Shown one piece after another: positions 1 to 7,098 of a DNA stretch of 34,145 nt. The notes beneath the pieces were generated by a model. The model was given only the letters and a program-made list of their open reading frames with translations, had not been told where the DNA came from and searched no databases. This stretch comes from an uncultured Lachnospiraceae bacterium. Its GTDB lineage: Bacteria; Bacillota; Clostridia; Lachnospirales; Lachnospiraceae. The stretch spans positions 1 to 34,145 of the forward strand of contig CAMXQE010000040.1 in the NCBI GenBank assembly GCA_947246015.1. Direction: 5' to 3'. The position numbers were made by a program, and so were the translations under genes. Position 1 is the first letter of the stretch; every line of letters starts with the position of its first letter.

Positions 1-55
1 AGACTCAAAATCTGTTGTGGGCAACCACGTATGGGTTCAAGTCCCATCGCCGGCA
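1..55 (+). tRNA. tRNA-Leu (anticodon CAA), 3' part only
   Basis: The window opens inside a tRNA. Bases 1-13 form the anticodon stem and loop (AGA, CTCAAAA, TCT), which puts CAA in the anticodon position for Leu codon UUG. A long variable arm follows at about 14-30 (GTTGTGGGCAACCAC), as expected of a class II tRNA such as Leu. The T arm is at 31-47 (ATGGG, loop TTCAAGT, CCCAT). The 3' acceptor strand CGCCGGC is at 48-54 and the discriminator A at 55. The 5' half lies outside the window. No CCA is encoded. Confidence 0.88.
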
Positions 56-65
56 GTATCAGGAT

Positions 66-108
66 GTCTGAAAAACTAGGTTAGATTAAGTGTTTCAGAC
101 TTATTTTA
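66..108 (+). terminator. possible terminator after tRNA-Leu
   Basis: GTCTGAAA (66-73) and TTTCAGAC (93-100) form a perfect 8-bp stem with a 19-base loop, followed by the T-rich TTATTTTA. It lies 10 bases past the tRNA end. The loop is long for a classical terminator, so confidence is moderate. Confidence 0.5.
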
Positions 109-117
109 TGTACAGGG

Positions 118-189
118 GTGCGTAAGGAAATGAGTTACTGCGTAGCACGCACTCCGAGCGGAGAGTAGGGAGAGAAACCTTCCCTGCTC
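118..189 (+). other. structured spacer upstream of the small ORF
   Basis: There are two inverted repeats here. GTGCGT (118-123) pairs with ACGCAC (147-152). GAGTAGGGA (163-171) pairs with TCCCTGCTC (181-189), nine pairs with one G-U. The stretch is GC-richer than the DNA after it and has no ORF of note. It could be the leader of the small gene at 253 or a small RNA; nothing identifies a known RNA family. Confidence 0.3.
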
Positions 190-252
190 AATTAAAGTTA
201 ATAATTGCCTTATATTAGTAATACAAATTGTAAGATGAAAGCAGGTGATTAC

Positions 253-435
253 ATGACTGAAAAAGAAATGATAAAAGTATCTATTGAAGAGTTTTCCAGA
301 CTTCAGAATTATATGCTTGCGTCTGAAAAGGATTCAAATGGTTACAAGCTCATGAAAGACCGTTACATTGAGTTGAAAGTTATTTTAACTGCTTTTGGTA
401 TTAATCTTACAGATATTGATAAAATAAAAGAATAA
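253..435 (+). CDS. small unknown protein, 60 residues
   Basis: I do not recognise the family. The chosen start, ATG at 253, has AGGTG at 243-247 at suitable spacing. An in-frame upstream ATG at 205 has no ribosome binding site. The product begins MTEKEMIKVSIEEF, is charged and looks mostly helical, and has no cysteine, signal peptide or membrane segment. A clear terminator hairpin follows 28 bases after the stop, which supports a real monocistronic gene. Codon use is AT-rich compared with the genes further right. The nearest annotated element is the tRNA-Leu gene, a common place for accessory DNA to insert. Confidence 0.6.
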   Translation: MTEKEMIKVSIEEFSRLQNYMLASEKDSNGYKLMKDRYIELKVILTAFGINLTDIDKIKE

Positions 436-463
436 GACGCATAAAAGTACTTATATAAAACAT

Positions 464-505
464 GGTGTAAAGTCTATGGGAGTATTATGGCTTTGCACCT
501 TTTTA
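464..505 (+). terminator. Rho-independent terminator of the small gene
   Basis: GGTGTAAAG (464-472) pairs with CTTTGCACC (491-499), nine pairs including one G-U, directly followed by TTTTT (500-504). Confidence 0.75.
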
Positions 506-533
506 GTTGGCTAAAACCAGTCAACTAAAAAGG
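498..533. repeat. 12-bp inverted repeat overlapping the terminator
   Basis: CCTTTTTAGTTG (498-509) and CAACTAAAAAGG (522-533) are perfect inverted copies with a 12-base loop. The left arm uses the last bases of the terminator stem and its whole U tract, so the two hairpins cannot form together. The repeat may serve as a terminator for the lipoprotein gene arriving from the right on the minus strand, or as an anti-terminator; the sequence alone does not decide. Confidence 0.5.
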
Positions 534-565
534 TATATATGGATTAAGTAATTTTCGGTCTGTAG

Positions 566-1339
566 TCAGGGAGTACCGGATTTTGGGGTTAAAAGTTTTC
601 TGCGAAAGCACCAGTAGAGAATGGAGCCCATGGGAAGGGCAAAAACAAAATGCCGGATGTCGTTGGTATAAATTTTAAAAGCGGACATGACAAACCAGTT
701 TATGCCAACATTCGCATGGAAGTTAGAAGGCGTAATTTGCATTTGAAAGCTGAAAAAGGTCAAAGCAGCCGCCAGCCATAATCCGAACAGCCGGGGACGT
801 TTCCGAAGGATATCAACTGCCGTGAAAATAATAAAGAGATAGGACAGGACGCAAAGGAACAACACACCCCATTGGAGCACGGAATTTGCCATGGCAGTTT
901 TGAAGCCTCCGCTTATCAGCACTGGCTCGGCTCCGGCGGTGAGATTGAATCGGTATATTCCGTCCCCGTTATTGTCAGACAAATGGGTAAGGGTGATGGT
1001 GTAGGCATTGTCCCGGGTGTAGACATAATACCGGACCTGGCAGATGAGTGAATTTCCAAGGGACTTTTGGGTGTTGATGGAATTCAGCCTGATGGTGTGT
1101 TCATCTGATTTGTTCCAAAGCAGCCGGATGGCTTCGTAAGATTTGTCAAATTCCTCCCGGGTGATAACGCCCGGATACATGGATAGAAAAATCTGATCGG
1201 CGTCGTCTTCATTTAAGGCATCAATTAATTGCTCTACTTCCTGTTCCATGCGCTCATTTTTAAATAAGCCGGCGCATCCTGACAGAAAGAAGCAGAACAG
1301 AATAGAAAGAAGCAGCACTGCAACACTTGATTTTCTCAT
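566..1339 (-). CDS. membrane lipoprotein of unknown function
   Basis: A type II signal peptide is plain: MRKSS, a hydrophobic run, then the lipobox LSGC with the lipidated cysteine at residue 22. The stretch from 30 to about 150 is an extracytoplasmic domain, helical at first (EQEVEQLIDALNEDDADQIF) and then strand-like, resembling the small-domain folds of many Clostridial lipoproteins. Hydrophobic segments at about 155-178, 184-202 and 231-246 make it a lipoprotein that is also membrane-spanning, which is unusual. The start is fixed by GGAGGG eight bases upstream on the minus strand. It is transcribed away from tatD. I do not recognise a named family, and no substrate can be inferred. Confidence 0.7.
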   Translation of the reverse strand: MRKSSVAVLLLSILFCFFLSGCAGLFKNERMEQEVEQLIDALNEDDADQIFLSMYPGVITREEFDKSYEAIRLLWNKSDEHTIRLNSINTQKSLGNSLICQVRYYVYTRDNAYTITLTHLSDNNGDGIYRFNLTAGAEPVLISGGFKTAMANSVLQWGVLFLCVLSYLFIIFTAVDILRKRPRLFGLWLAAALTFFSFQMQITPSNFHANVGINWFVMSAFKIYTNDIRHFVFALPMGSILYWCFRRKLLTPKSGTP

Positions 1340-1376
1340 TGGAATCCCTCCGAAACAATTGGATTTTGTTATAGTA

Positions 1377-1405
1377 AGTATAATATATTTTTAGCAGCAA
1401 CGCAA
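1377..1405 (-). promoter_or_regulatory. promoter of the lipoprotein gene
   Basis: On the minus strand TTGCGT (1400-1405) is followed after exactly 17 bases by TATACT (1377-1382), upstream of the ribosome binding site and the start codon at 1339. Confidence 0.6.
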
Positions 1406-1480
1406 TTATGTAACAGAGTGTGTTTGAAAATTGTTTTCGGCTGGCTGCAATAGGGGAGACAGCGCGGAAAGGAGGAGAAT

Positions 1481-2275
1481 ATGGAAGCAATAAAATATTA
1501 TGATATCGGTCTGAATCTGTTTTGCAAACAGTTTCCCGAACCTGAAAAAATAATACGGGAGGCTAAGGAGAGAGGGGTATACTGCATTCTGACCGGAACG
1601 GATACAAAAGAGAATAAAACAATCAATGATTTTGTAAAAACGCATCATGTTTTCGGGACAGCAGGAATACATCCGCATAATGCAGACCGTGCAAAGCAGG
1701 AAGATTTTCAGCTTATAGAACAGATACTGTCAGGAAATGACAAAATGGTAGCGGTGGGGGAATGCGGTCTGGACTATGACCGGATGTTTTCGACAAAAGA
1801 GAACCAGATACGTTGCCTGGAAAAGCATATCGTGCTGGCAGAAAAGCTGGACATGCCTTTGTTTCTTCATGAGCGCAGTGCGGCAGGTGATTTTGTTAAA
1901 AGGTTCAAAAATCATCCGGATATTTGCCGCAAATCGGTGGTTCATTGTTTTACGGGAGACAGTAAAACATTGGAACAGTATCTATCCATGGGATTTTCCA
2001 TTGGCATCACCGGATGGATTTGTGATGACCGCCGCGGGAAGGAACTGCGTGAGGCAGTGCACAGGATTCCTTTGGACCGGATTCTGGTGGAGACAGACGC
2101 TCCATATCTGACACCGAAAAATGTTCCGGGACTTGGGCGGACAAACGTGCCGCAGAATATTCAGTATGTGGTCAGGGACTTAGCGAAATATATGAAAGTA
2201 CCGGAAGAGGAACTGATGGAACATGCGAGGAAAAACACCGAAAGAATCTTTGGTATAAAAAATGGTTTGGAATAA
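1481..2275 (+). CDS. tatD: TatD family metal-dependent deoxyribonuclease
   Basis: 264 residues, the usual TatD length. TatD enzymes are TIM-barrel metallo-hydrolases with 3'-5' exonuclease activity on DNA. Visible motifs are GIHPHN (62-67), GECGLDYDR (93-101), FLHER with His130, VHCFTG with His155, and ETDAPYLTP with Asp206. The N terminus reads YYDIGLNL where many paralogues have a DxHxH metal motif; this form matches E. coli TatD and human TATDN1 rather than YcfH or YjjV. ITGWICDDRRG (176-186) also matches E. coli TatD closely. AGGAGG precedes the ATG. The gene is convergent with the MotB-like gene and shares a terminator with it. Confidence 0.92.
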   Translation: MEAIKYYDIGLNLFCKQFPEPEKIIREAKERGVYCILTGTDTKENKTINDFVKTHHVFGTAGIHPHNADRAKQEDFQLIEQILSGNDKMVAVGECGLDYDRMFSTKENQIRCLEKHIVLAEKLDMPLFLHERSAAGDFVKRFKNHPDICRKSVVHCFTGDSKTLEQYLSMGFSIGITGWICDDRRGKELREAVHRIPLDRILVETDAPYLTPKNVPGLGRTNVPQNIQYVVRDLAKYMKVPEEELMEHARKNTERIFGIKNGLE

Positions 2276-2357
2276 AAATGGTGCGGAATAAAATGCTTTC
2301 GAGGGAGAATAACAGCGCCGTTTCCTGTTGGGATGCTGGCTTCCGGAAAGCGCAAAC

Positions 2358-2398
2358 GCCGGAGAAAGGATGGAACATCGTCTTTTCTCCGGCATTTT
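2358..2398. terminator. terminator between convergent genes
   Basis: GCCGGAGAAA (2358-2367) and TTTCTCCGGC (2384-2393) form a perfect 10-bp stem. It sits between the ends of tatD (+) and the MotB-like gene (-). ATTTTAT follows on the plus strand; the tract on the minus strand is poor, so it should work mainly for tatD. Confidence 0.7.
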
Positions 2399-2416
2399 AT
2401 GCAATCAGACAAGTAT

Positions 2417-3301
2417 TTACTGTGCCAAAATCCCCGCGATTTTCTCAATCATTTCATCTTCCCTGAGACGGAATTTGATTTCCACTCTGCGGGATGCCGC
2501 CATGTCAATTTCCTGTGAATTTTCCTGATAAACAGGATTGCTGTAAGAGCGTCCGTTGACGGTCATAAGCTGGCGGAGCTGTTCGATTTTTTCCTCGCTC
2601 AGCCCGTTTTTGGAATCCTGACAGAAGTTTGCCACCGCATTGGCGCGGTTATAGGAAAGCTCCATATTGCTCTGGTAGCCGCCGTCGGTATCGGTATGTC
2701 CTTCAATGATAATTTCCGCGATATAGGGGCGGTAGGCATCCTGTAAGAGTACATCCAGATACAGGGGGATGATTTCTTTCAAAGTATCCATGCTGTCCGT
2801 GGTCAGTCTGGCACTGTTATAGCGGAATAAAACATCGGAGGAGAAGGTGATGGAGCCGGTCTGGGGGTCTACCTTCATCGTAGTGTTGCTGAACGTACTC
2901 TGCAATGCACCGATGATATCCGTCCGTATGCCTACGATATCCTGTAATTCGCTTTTGGTGGCGGCAAGCTCCGCCCTGGCATTGTCGATTTCCGCATATG
3001 CCTTGGCAAGTTCCGCTTCAGTCATTTCCGAATAGGCGTAGGCTGCCTGCAGCTGGGAGAGGGACTCCTCCAGCTCCCGGTTGGATAATTCGATTTCTTC
3101 CCGGTATTTGTCCAAATCTTCCCTGGCAGAATTTAATTCTATGCGTGTCTGTTCCAAATCCGAGGTTTTTTGTTTATAAATCGAAAGCGTAATGGCAATC
3201 ATCAGAACGAAAATCAGTAGCAGCGCCGCCATCATATCCGAGTAAGACTGCCAAAAGCTGTGTTCCTGAAATGCTTCTCTGTTTTTACGATTCTTTCTCA
3301 T
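2417..3301 (-). CDS. MotB/OmpA-like (ZorB-like) channel subunit
   Basis: 294 residues. A short basic cytoplasmic start is followed by SFWQSYSDMMAALLLIFVL (15-33), the MotB-type single membrane helix. Asp22 stands in the place of the proton-binding Asp of MotB (WxxxYADFMTAMM). Residues 45-120 are a long coiled coil. Residues about 145-280 form an OmpA-like peptidoglycan-binding domain with EGHTDTDGG (200-208), YNRANAV (217-223) and SRRVEIKFR (270-278). It overlaps the upstream MotA-like gene by 17 bp, so the two are co-translated and should form one inner-membrane ion channel anchored to the wall. No flagellar genes are nearby. The same architecture is used by ZorB of Zorya defence systems, but no Zorya effector is present. 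Confidence 0.85.
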   Translation of the reverse strand: MRKNRKNREAFQEHSFWQSYSDMMAALLLIFVLMIAITLSIYKQKTSDLEQTRIELNSAREDLDKYREEIELSNRELEESLSQLQAAYAYSEMTEAELAKAYAEIDNARAELAATKSELQDIVGIRTDIIGALQSTFSNTTMKVDPQTGSITFSSDVLFRYNSARLTTDSMDTLKEIIPLYLDVLLQDAYRPYIAEIIIEGHTDTDGGYQSNMELSYNRANAVANFCQDSKNGLSEEKIEQLRQLMTVNGRSYSNPVYQENSQEIDMAASRRVEIKFRLREDEMIEKIAGILAQ

Positions 3302-4454
3302 ATAGTTCCCTCATCTGGTTAAAAGTATATAACTGGTTGCTGATATCCTCATTTAAGGTGTCACAGGCACGGGAAAGTATTTCCTGCTGGTTCTTCAATT
3401 CCTTGGAAAACCGTTCCTGACGGGTCATGGTATGGTCCAGTGTTTCCATCAGCCCGCGGCTGGCTTCCAGCAGTTCTTTCGTGGTATTTTCCATGCTTTG
3501 ATAGTTGCGGGAGTAAATTGCCTGTGCATCGCAGGCTTCGTTTAAGGATTTTCCCAGTTTCTCAAAGTCGGCGCCCATGGTGTCGGAAAGCTGGCGGACA
3601 AATTCCTTCAGAACGCGTTCCATGCCCGCCGTTTGCTCTGCGGCAGTTCCTTTTAACAAATCAAGGATGGATTTCATGGAATTAGCCATATTGGCCTGGT
3701 AAACAAGCATCGCTTTGGAATTTTCGTCTGCATTGGAGCCGACAGAGGGCATAACGCATTCACGGTAACAGGAGTGAAACTCGGACAGCGCCTGATAGGA
3801 GTAAGCCATAATACTCCGGTATACGAAATTAAATACCAGTGAAAAGAAAATACCGTATACGGAAGTATGGAAAGCCACTTTCATACCGTCCAAAAGCGGC
3901 CCTACGTTGTCGGAAATGGTGAAAATATCATTACCGGAAAAAGCTCCGAGTCCCAGAGACAGCCCGATGAAAGTGCCAAGGATGCCAAGTCCGGTCATGG
4001 TTCCCGAAATATTGGAATTAAAATGGGAAGCGCCAATCTGATCCAGCAAATCTTCGTTTATGTATTCCTCCAAATCGCAGGTATTTGTCAGCCCGCGTTT
4101 AGTCGTATAGCTTCTCATCCGTTTCTGGTAGCGGATGAAAGCATCGTCCAGCTCCGGATGTTCAAATACATTTTTCTTATCCCGGTATTCGCCCCAGAGG
4201 TTCTTGCCCGTTTCCTTATATCTTTTGTAAATGGTATAGGTCGCAAGGGTAAGGGCATCTACACAGCGCGCCAGCTTCGTAAAGCTGACAGCGGAAAGGA
4301 TGAATAAAATCCCGATGATTAGCAGGCATCCCAAATTGATGAAAAGGTTGGCATAGGAGGTGATTTCTCCGGAAAATACGCCGTTGAGATATAGGATGAA
4401 GCCGAAAATCAGGAAATAGAATAAGAATAGAATAAAGTATATTTTGTTTTTCAT
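3285..4454 (-). CDS. MotA/TolQ/ExbB-like (ZorA-like) channel subunit
   Basis: 389 residues from the ATG that follows AAGGAGGAATCAT; an in-frame ATG 30 bases further upstream lacks a ribosome binding site. Membrane helices lie at about 4-25, 36-58, 148-172 and 186-214. The last two, with TMTGLGILGTFIGLSLGLG (152-170) and MKVAFHTSVYGIFFSLV (191-207), are the MotA/ExbB proton-channel core. A cytoplasmic domain at 60-145 separates the two helix pairs. Residues about 245-389 form a long helical, coiled-coil-like tail, which MotA lacks and ZorA has. It is the first gene of a two-gene operon with the MotB-like subunit. Likely role: ion-driven rotary or force-generating unit of unknown output. Confidence 0.83.
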   Translation of the reverse strand: MKNKIYFILFLFYFLIFGFILYLNGVFSGEITSYANLFINLGCLLIIGILFILSAVSFTKLARCVDALTLATYTIYKRYKETGKNLWGEYRDKKNVFEHPELDDAFIRYQKRMRSYTTKRGLTNTCDLEEYINEDLLDQIGASHFNSNISGTMTGLGILGTFIGLSLGLGAFSGNDIFTISDNVGPLLDGMKVAFHTSVYGIFFSLVFNFVYRSIMAYSYQALSEFHSCYRECVMPSVGSNADENSKAMLVYQANMANSMKSILDLLKGTAAEQTAGMERVLKEFVRQLSDTMGADFEKLGKSLNEACDAQAIYSRNYQSMENTTKELLEASRGLMETLDHTMTRQERFSKELKNQQEILSRACDTLNEDISNQLYTFNQMRELYEKES

Positions 4455-4566
4455 ATGATTCCTCCTTGGTATTTTCTCCACCATATCATATGTAGGAAAG
4501 TATCACAAGAGATTGGGAGAAATCTTAATTAAAAATTAGGAAATACTTTTTTTTCCATAGATTTTC

Positions 4567-4575
4567 TGCTATGAT
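4567..4575 (+). promoter_or_regulatory. extended -10 promoter of the SpeE-like gene
   Basis: TGCTATGAT (TG, one base, TATGAT) lies 35 bases before the start codon, with a T-rich stretch in the -35 region and AGGAGG at 4598-4603 downstream. Confidence 0.45.
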
Positions 4576-4609
4576 ATAACTTTGGAATGTTTTGGACAGG
4601 AGGTTTGGC

Positions 4610-6205
4610 ATGGAAAATATATGGAAGAATAAATATTATCTGTATGCAACGGAATTTTTTGCGGGAATGTCAGTGATGGCAGTGGAATTGGGAGCCAGCC
4701 GTCTGCTGGCGCCTTACTTCAGTTCCTCGCAGATTGTGTGGACGATTATTATCGGTACGATTATGATTGCCATGGCGTTGGGGAATATATGGGGCGGCAG
4801 GAGTGCGGATAAGAATCCGAATCCGGACAGGCTGTATCTGCGGCTGATTGTGGCGGCACTCTGGCTGGCGGCGATTCCGCTTGTGGGAAAATATGTGATT
4901 TTGGGCATATCCGGGGTGCTGGTGCTGACGGTGAACCATAATTTCCTGATTTTGGCAGGTTTTGCGGCATGTATGGTTATTTTCGTATTTCCGCTGTTTC
5001 TGCTGGGGACGGTGACGCCGTCGCTGGTGAAATATACGGTGGAAAGCCTGGATGACAGCGGCAGGACGGTAGGGACACTGGGAGCTTTTAATACCATCGG
5101 GAGCATTATCGGGACATTCCTGCCTACGTTTGTGACGATACCGGCGGTGGGGACTTCCGTTACGTTCCTGATTTTTGCGGGAATCCTGCTTGTGCTGGGA
5201 CTGGTGTATTTTCTGACGCGGAAGGCAAAAAAGGGAGTCTGTGCGGGAGCGGTTTTATTTTTCGTATTATGTGCGGTTTTCGGGCACTCCGGCAGTTTTG
5301 CTTTTTGGGAGAGTAATCTGCTGTTCGAAGGGGAATCCGTATATAATTACCTGCAGGTAAGGGAAACAGATGACAGCGTGATTTTGTCTACAAATGTGCT
5401 GTTTGGCGTACAGTCTATTATGAAAAAGGACGATTCCCTGACGGGGATGTATTATGATTATGCGCTGGCAGCCCCGGTGATGGCCGGAATCGGGGAGAAG
5501 GAGGATGCAGACCTTTTGGTGCTTGGTATGGGAACCGGCACATATGCCAGCCAGTGCATGAAGTATTTTGACCATATGGACATCGAAGGCGTGGAAATTG
5601 ACCAGAAGATTACGGATTTGGCGGGGGAATATTTTAACCTGTCCGATGCTATAGCGGTGACGACTTACGACGGGCGGGCTTATTTGCAGGCGGTGGATAA
5701 GAAATATGACGTGATTATGGTGGACGCCTATCAGGATATCACGATTCCTTTCCAGATGTCTTCGGTGGAGTTTTTTACGATGGTACGGGAACATCTGAAG
5801 GAGGGCGGCATTATGGTGGTGAATATGAATATGCATTCCGAGGAGGAGGGCAACATCAATGATTACCTTTCCGATACGATTGCCAGTGTGTTTGACTATG
5901 TGTGCACTGCGGAGGTAAGAGGAACGACCAACCGGGAACTGTTCGCCGCACAGGATGCGGAAGTTTTTGCTTCTTTTGGGGAAAATGCGGAGAAACTGGA
6001 AGATGCGGAACTTGCGGCGATGATGGAGAGGGTAGGGGATGCCCTGACAGTATATGAAAAAGGGGAATACCTGTTGACGGATGACAAGGCTCCGGTGGAA
6101 TTGCTTGGCATGAGCGTCATTGACGGACTGATTCAGAATGAAATAGGGTATTATAAAGAAATTTTCAAAGAAGAAGGAATGGAAGGGCTCCTGAACGCCA
6201 TGTAG
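4610..6205 (+). CDS. membrane-anchored spermidine-synthase-like protein
   Basis: 531 residues. The ATG at 4610 follows AGGAGG at 4598-4603; a TTG at 4592 in frame is too early. The N-terminal half (about 10-225) has six or seven hydrophobic helices. Residues about 235-500 are a Rossmann methyltransferase-like fold of the polyamine synthase type: LVLGMGTGTYA (303-313) binds the nucleoside, GVEID (327-331) contacts the ribose, and YDGRAYL (353-359) and YDVIMVDAY (366-374) follow. Real spermidine synthases have DSTDP at this last position; here DAYQDIT replaces it, so the usual catalytic Asp pattern is altered and aminopropyl transfer should not be assumed. Fused membrane proteins of this kind are widespread and mostly uncharacterised. 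It appears monocistronic. Confidence 0.75.
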   Translation: MENIWKNKYYLYATEFFAGMSVMAVELGASRLLAPYFSSSQIVWTIIIGTIMIAMALGNIWGGRSADKNPNPDRLYLRLIVAALWLAAIPLVGKYVILGISGVLVLTVNHNFLILAGFAACMVIFVFPLFLLGTVTPSLVKYTVESLDDSGRTVGTLGAFNTIGSIIGTFLPTFVTIPAVGTSVTFLIFAGILLVLGLVYFLTRKAKKGVCAGAVLFFVLCAVFGHSGSFAFWESNLLFEGESVYNYLQVRETDDSVILSTNVLFGVQSIMKKDDSLTGMYYDYALAAPVMAGIGEKEDADLLVLGMGTGTYASQCMKYFDHMDIEGVEIDQKITDLAGEYFNLSDAIAVTTYDGRAYLQAVDKKYDVIMVDAYQDITIPFQMSSVEFFTMVREHLKEGGIMVVNMNMHSEEEGNINDYLSDTIASVFDYVCTAEVRGTTNRELFAAQDAEVFASFGENAEKLEDAELAAMMERVGDALTVYEKGEYLLTDDKAPVELLGMSVIDGLIQNEIGYYKEIFKEEGMEGLLNAM

Positions 6206-6226
6206 GCGTATCAGGAGCCTGTTTTG
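6186..6226 (+). terminator. terminator overlapping the stop codon
   Basis: GGCTCCTGAACGCC (6186-6199) pairs with GGCGT-A-TCAGGAGCC (6205-6219), 14 pairs with one bulged A and a 5-base loop, followed by TGTTTTGG. The TAG stop codon (6203-6205) lies in the loop. Confidence 0.75.
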
Positions 6227-6234
6227 GTTCTGTT

Positions 6235-6594
6235 CTATTTGACATGTCTTTTGATGGCTTCAAAACTTTCCTTACTGATGACATGTTCCATCCGGCAGGC
6301 GTCTTCAGCGGCAATTTTGGGGTCTACGCCCAGCCTTACCAGCCAGTCCGTAAGCAGTTCATGCCTTTCGTAAATCATGTCCGCAATGGCTTTGCCCGAT
6401 TCCGTCAGATAGATAAAGCCTTCTTTTGTTACCGTAATATGTTCTTTCATCCGGAGGTTTTTCATAGCTACGCTGACGCTGGATTTTTTAAAGCCAAGTT
6501 CCTCGGCGATATCCACGGAGCGCACGACCGGATGGGATTTGCTCAGGATTAAAATGGTTTCCAAATAGTTTTCTGCTGATTCATTTACATTCAT
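6235..6594 (-). CDS. DtxR/MntR-family metal-dependent repressor
   Basis: 119 residues: an N-terminal winged helix-turn-helix (about 1-65; VDIAEELGFKKSSVSVAMKNL is the HTH) and a helical dimerisation and metal domain. There is no SH3-like C-terminal domain, as in MntR. Candidate metal ligands by alignment from memory are Glu12, His78 (YERHELL), Cys100, Glu103 and His104 (CRMEH). The Cys-x-x-Glu-His pattern resembles the iron-sensing DtxR/IdeR site more than the manganese site of MntR (Glu-x-x-Glu-His). Position 9 is Asn where MntR has Asp8. It is divergent from feoAAB, and a palindrome covers the feo -10 box, so repression of iron uptake when Fe(II) is plentiful is the natural reading. Confidence 0.85.
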   Translation of the reverse strand: MNVNESAENYLETILILSKSHPVVRSVDIAEELGFKKSSVSVAMKNLRMKEHITVTKEGFIYLTESGKAIADMIYERHELLTDWLVRLGVDPKIAAEDACRMEHVISKESFEAIKRHVK

Positions 6595-6761
6595 ATTTTG
6601 ATACCCCGCATTAAAATATTATACTGTTGCCTCATGTGTGATAGTATAGCACATTTTTTTTTTGACAGCAAATGGCGGAAGCGCGGAGAATGTCTTATTT
6701 TCTATAAGTTTATAAAAGTTTATAAAAATTTATAAAATTCAAGAATAAATAAAATTAGTCC

Positions 6762-6790
6762 TTGACAACTAATAAGTGTTAGTATATACT
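6762..6790 (+). promoter_or_regulatory. consensus promoter of the feo operon
   Basis: TTGACA (6762-6767), a spacer of exactly 17 bases and TATACT (6785-6790). An AT-rich tract with three GTTTATAAA-like repeats (about 6705-6740) lies just upstream and could act as an UP element. Confidence 0.85.
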
Positions 6791-6793
6791 AAC
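6778..6793. promoter_or_regulatory. palindromic operator over the feo -10 box
   Basis: GTTAGTATATACTAAC is a perfect 16-bp palindrome that contains the whole -10 hexamer. A further half-site-like ACTAAT lies just before it at 6768-6773. Position and symmetry suit the divergently encoded DtxR-family repressor. The link is inference, since no other copy of known specificity is available here. Confidence 0.7.
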
Positions 6794-6854
6794 ATATGAA
6801 ATAAATGAAAATAAAAATCAATTTCAAAAAAACATTACAGAAAGAAGATGGTCG

Positions 6855-7070
6855 ATGATGCCGTTAACAATGGTAAATACCGGAGAACCTAATGTAATAC
6901 GTAAAGTCGGAGGCAAGGAGGAAACAAAGAAGTTTCTTGAAAATCTTGGCTTTGTGACAGGCGGAGTGGTGACTGTCATATCGGAAATAAATGGAAATAT
7001 GATAGTGAATGTCAAAGATTCCAGAGTCGCTATCGGCAAAGATATGGCGAATAAGATTATGGTAGGGTAA
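6855..7070 (+). CDS. feoA: FeoA-family protein, first copy
   Basis: 71 residues with the SH3-like FeoA fold: MPLTMVNTGEPNVIRKVGG, then FLENLGFVTGGVVTVISE and a C-terminal VAIGKDMANKIMV. FeoA is a small cytosolic partner of the FeoB iron transporter. The initiator may be either of two adjacent ATGs (6855 or 6858); the purine-rich AGAAAGAAG at 6839-6847 is a modest ribosome binding site. It is the first gene after the palindrome-controlled promoter, with feoA2 28 bp downstream. Confidence 0.88.
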   Translation: MMPLTMVNTGEPNVIRKVGGKEETKKFLENLGFVTGGVVTVISEINGNMIVNVKDSRVAIGKDMANKIMVG

Positions 7071-7098
7071 TGTTTTGCGTTGAGGAAGGAGGTTGAAG

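Noticed and set aside
1406..1678. 90-codon minus-strand frame across the start of tatD
   Set aside because: It covers the divergent promoter region and the tatD start, is antisense to tatD and has no supported start.
2417..4454. Complete Zorya defence system
   Set aside because: Only ZorA/ZorB-like channel proteins are present; no ZorC, ZorD or ZorE helicase or nuclease lies nearby, so the system call is not supported.
2417..4454. Flagellar stator MotA/MotB
   Set aside because: No flagellar or chemotaxis genes are in the window, and the long coiled-coil tail on the MotA-like protein does not fit a stator.
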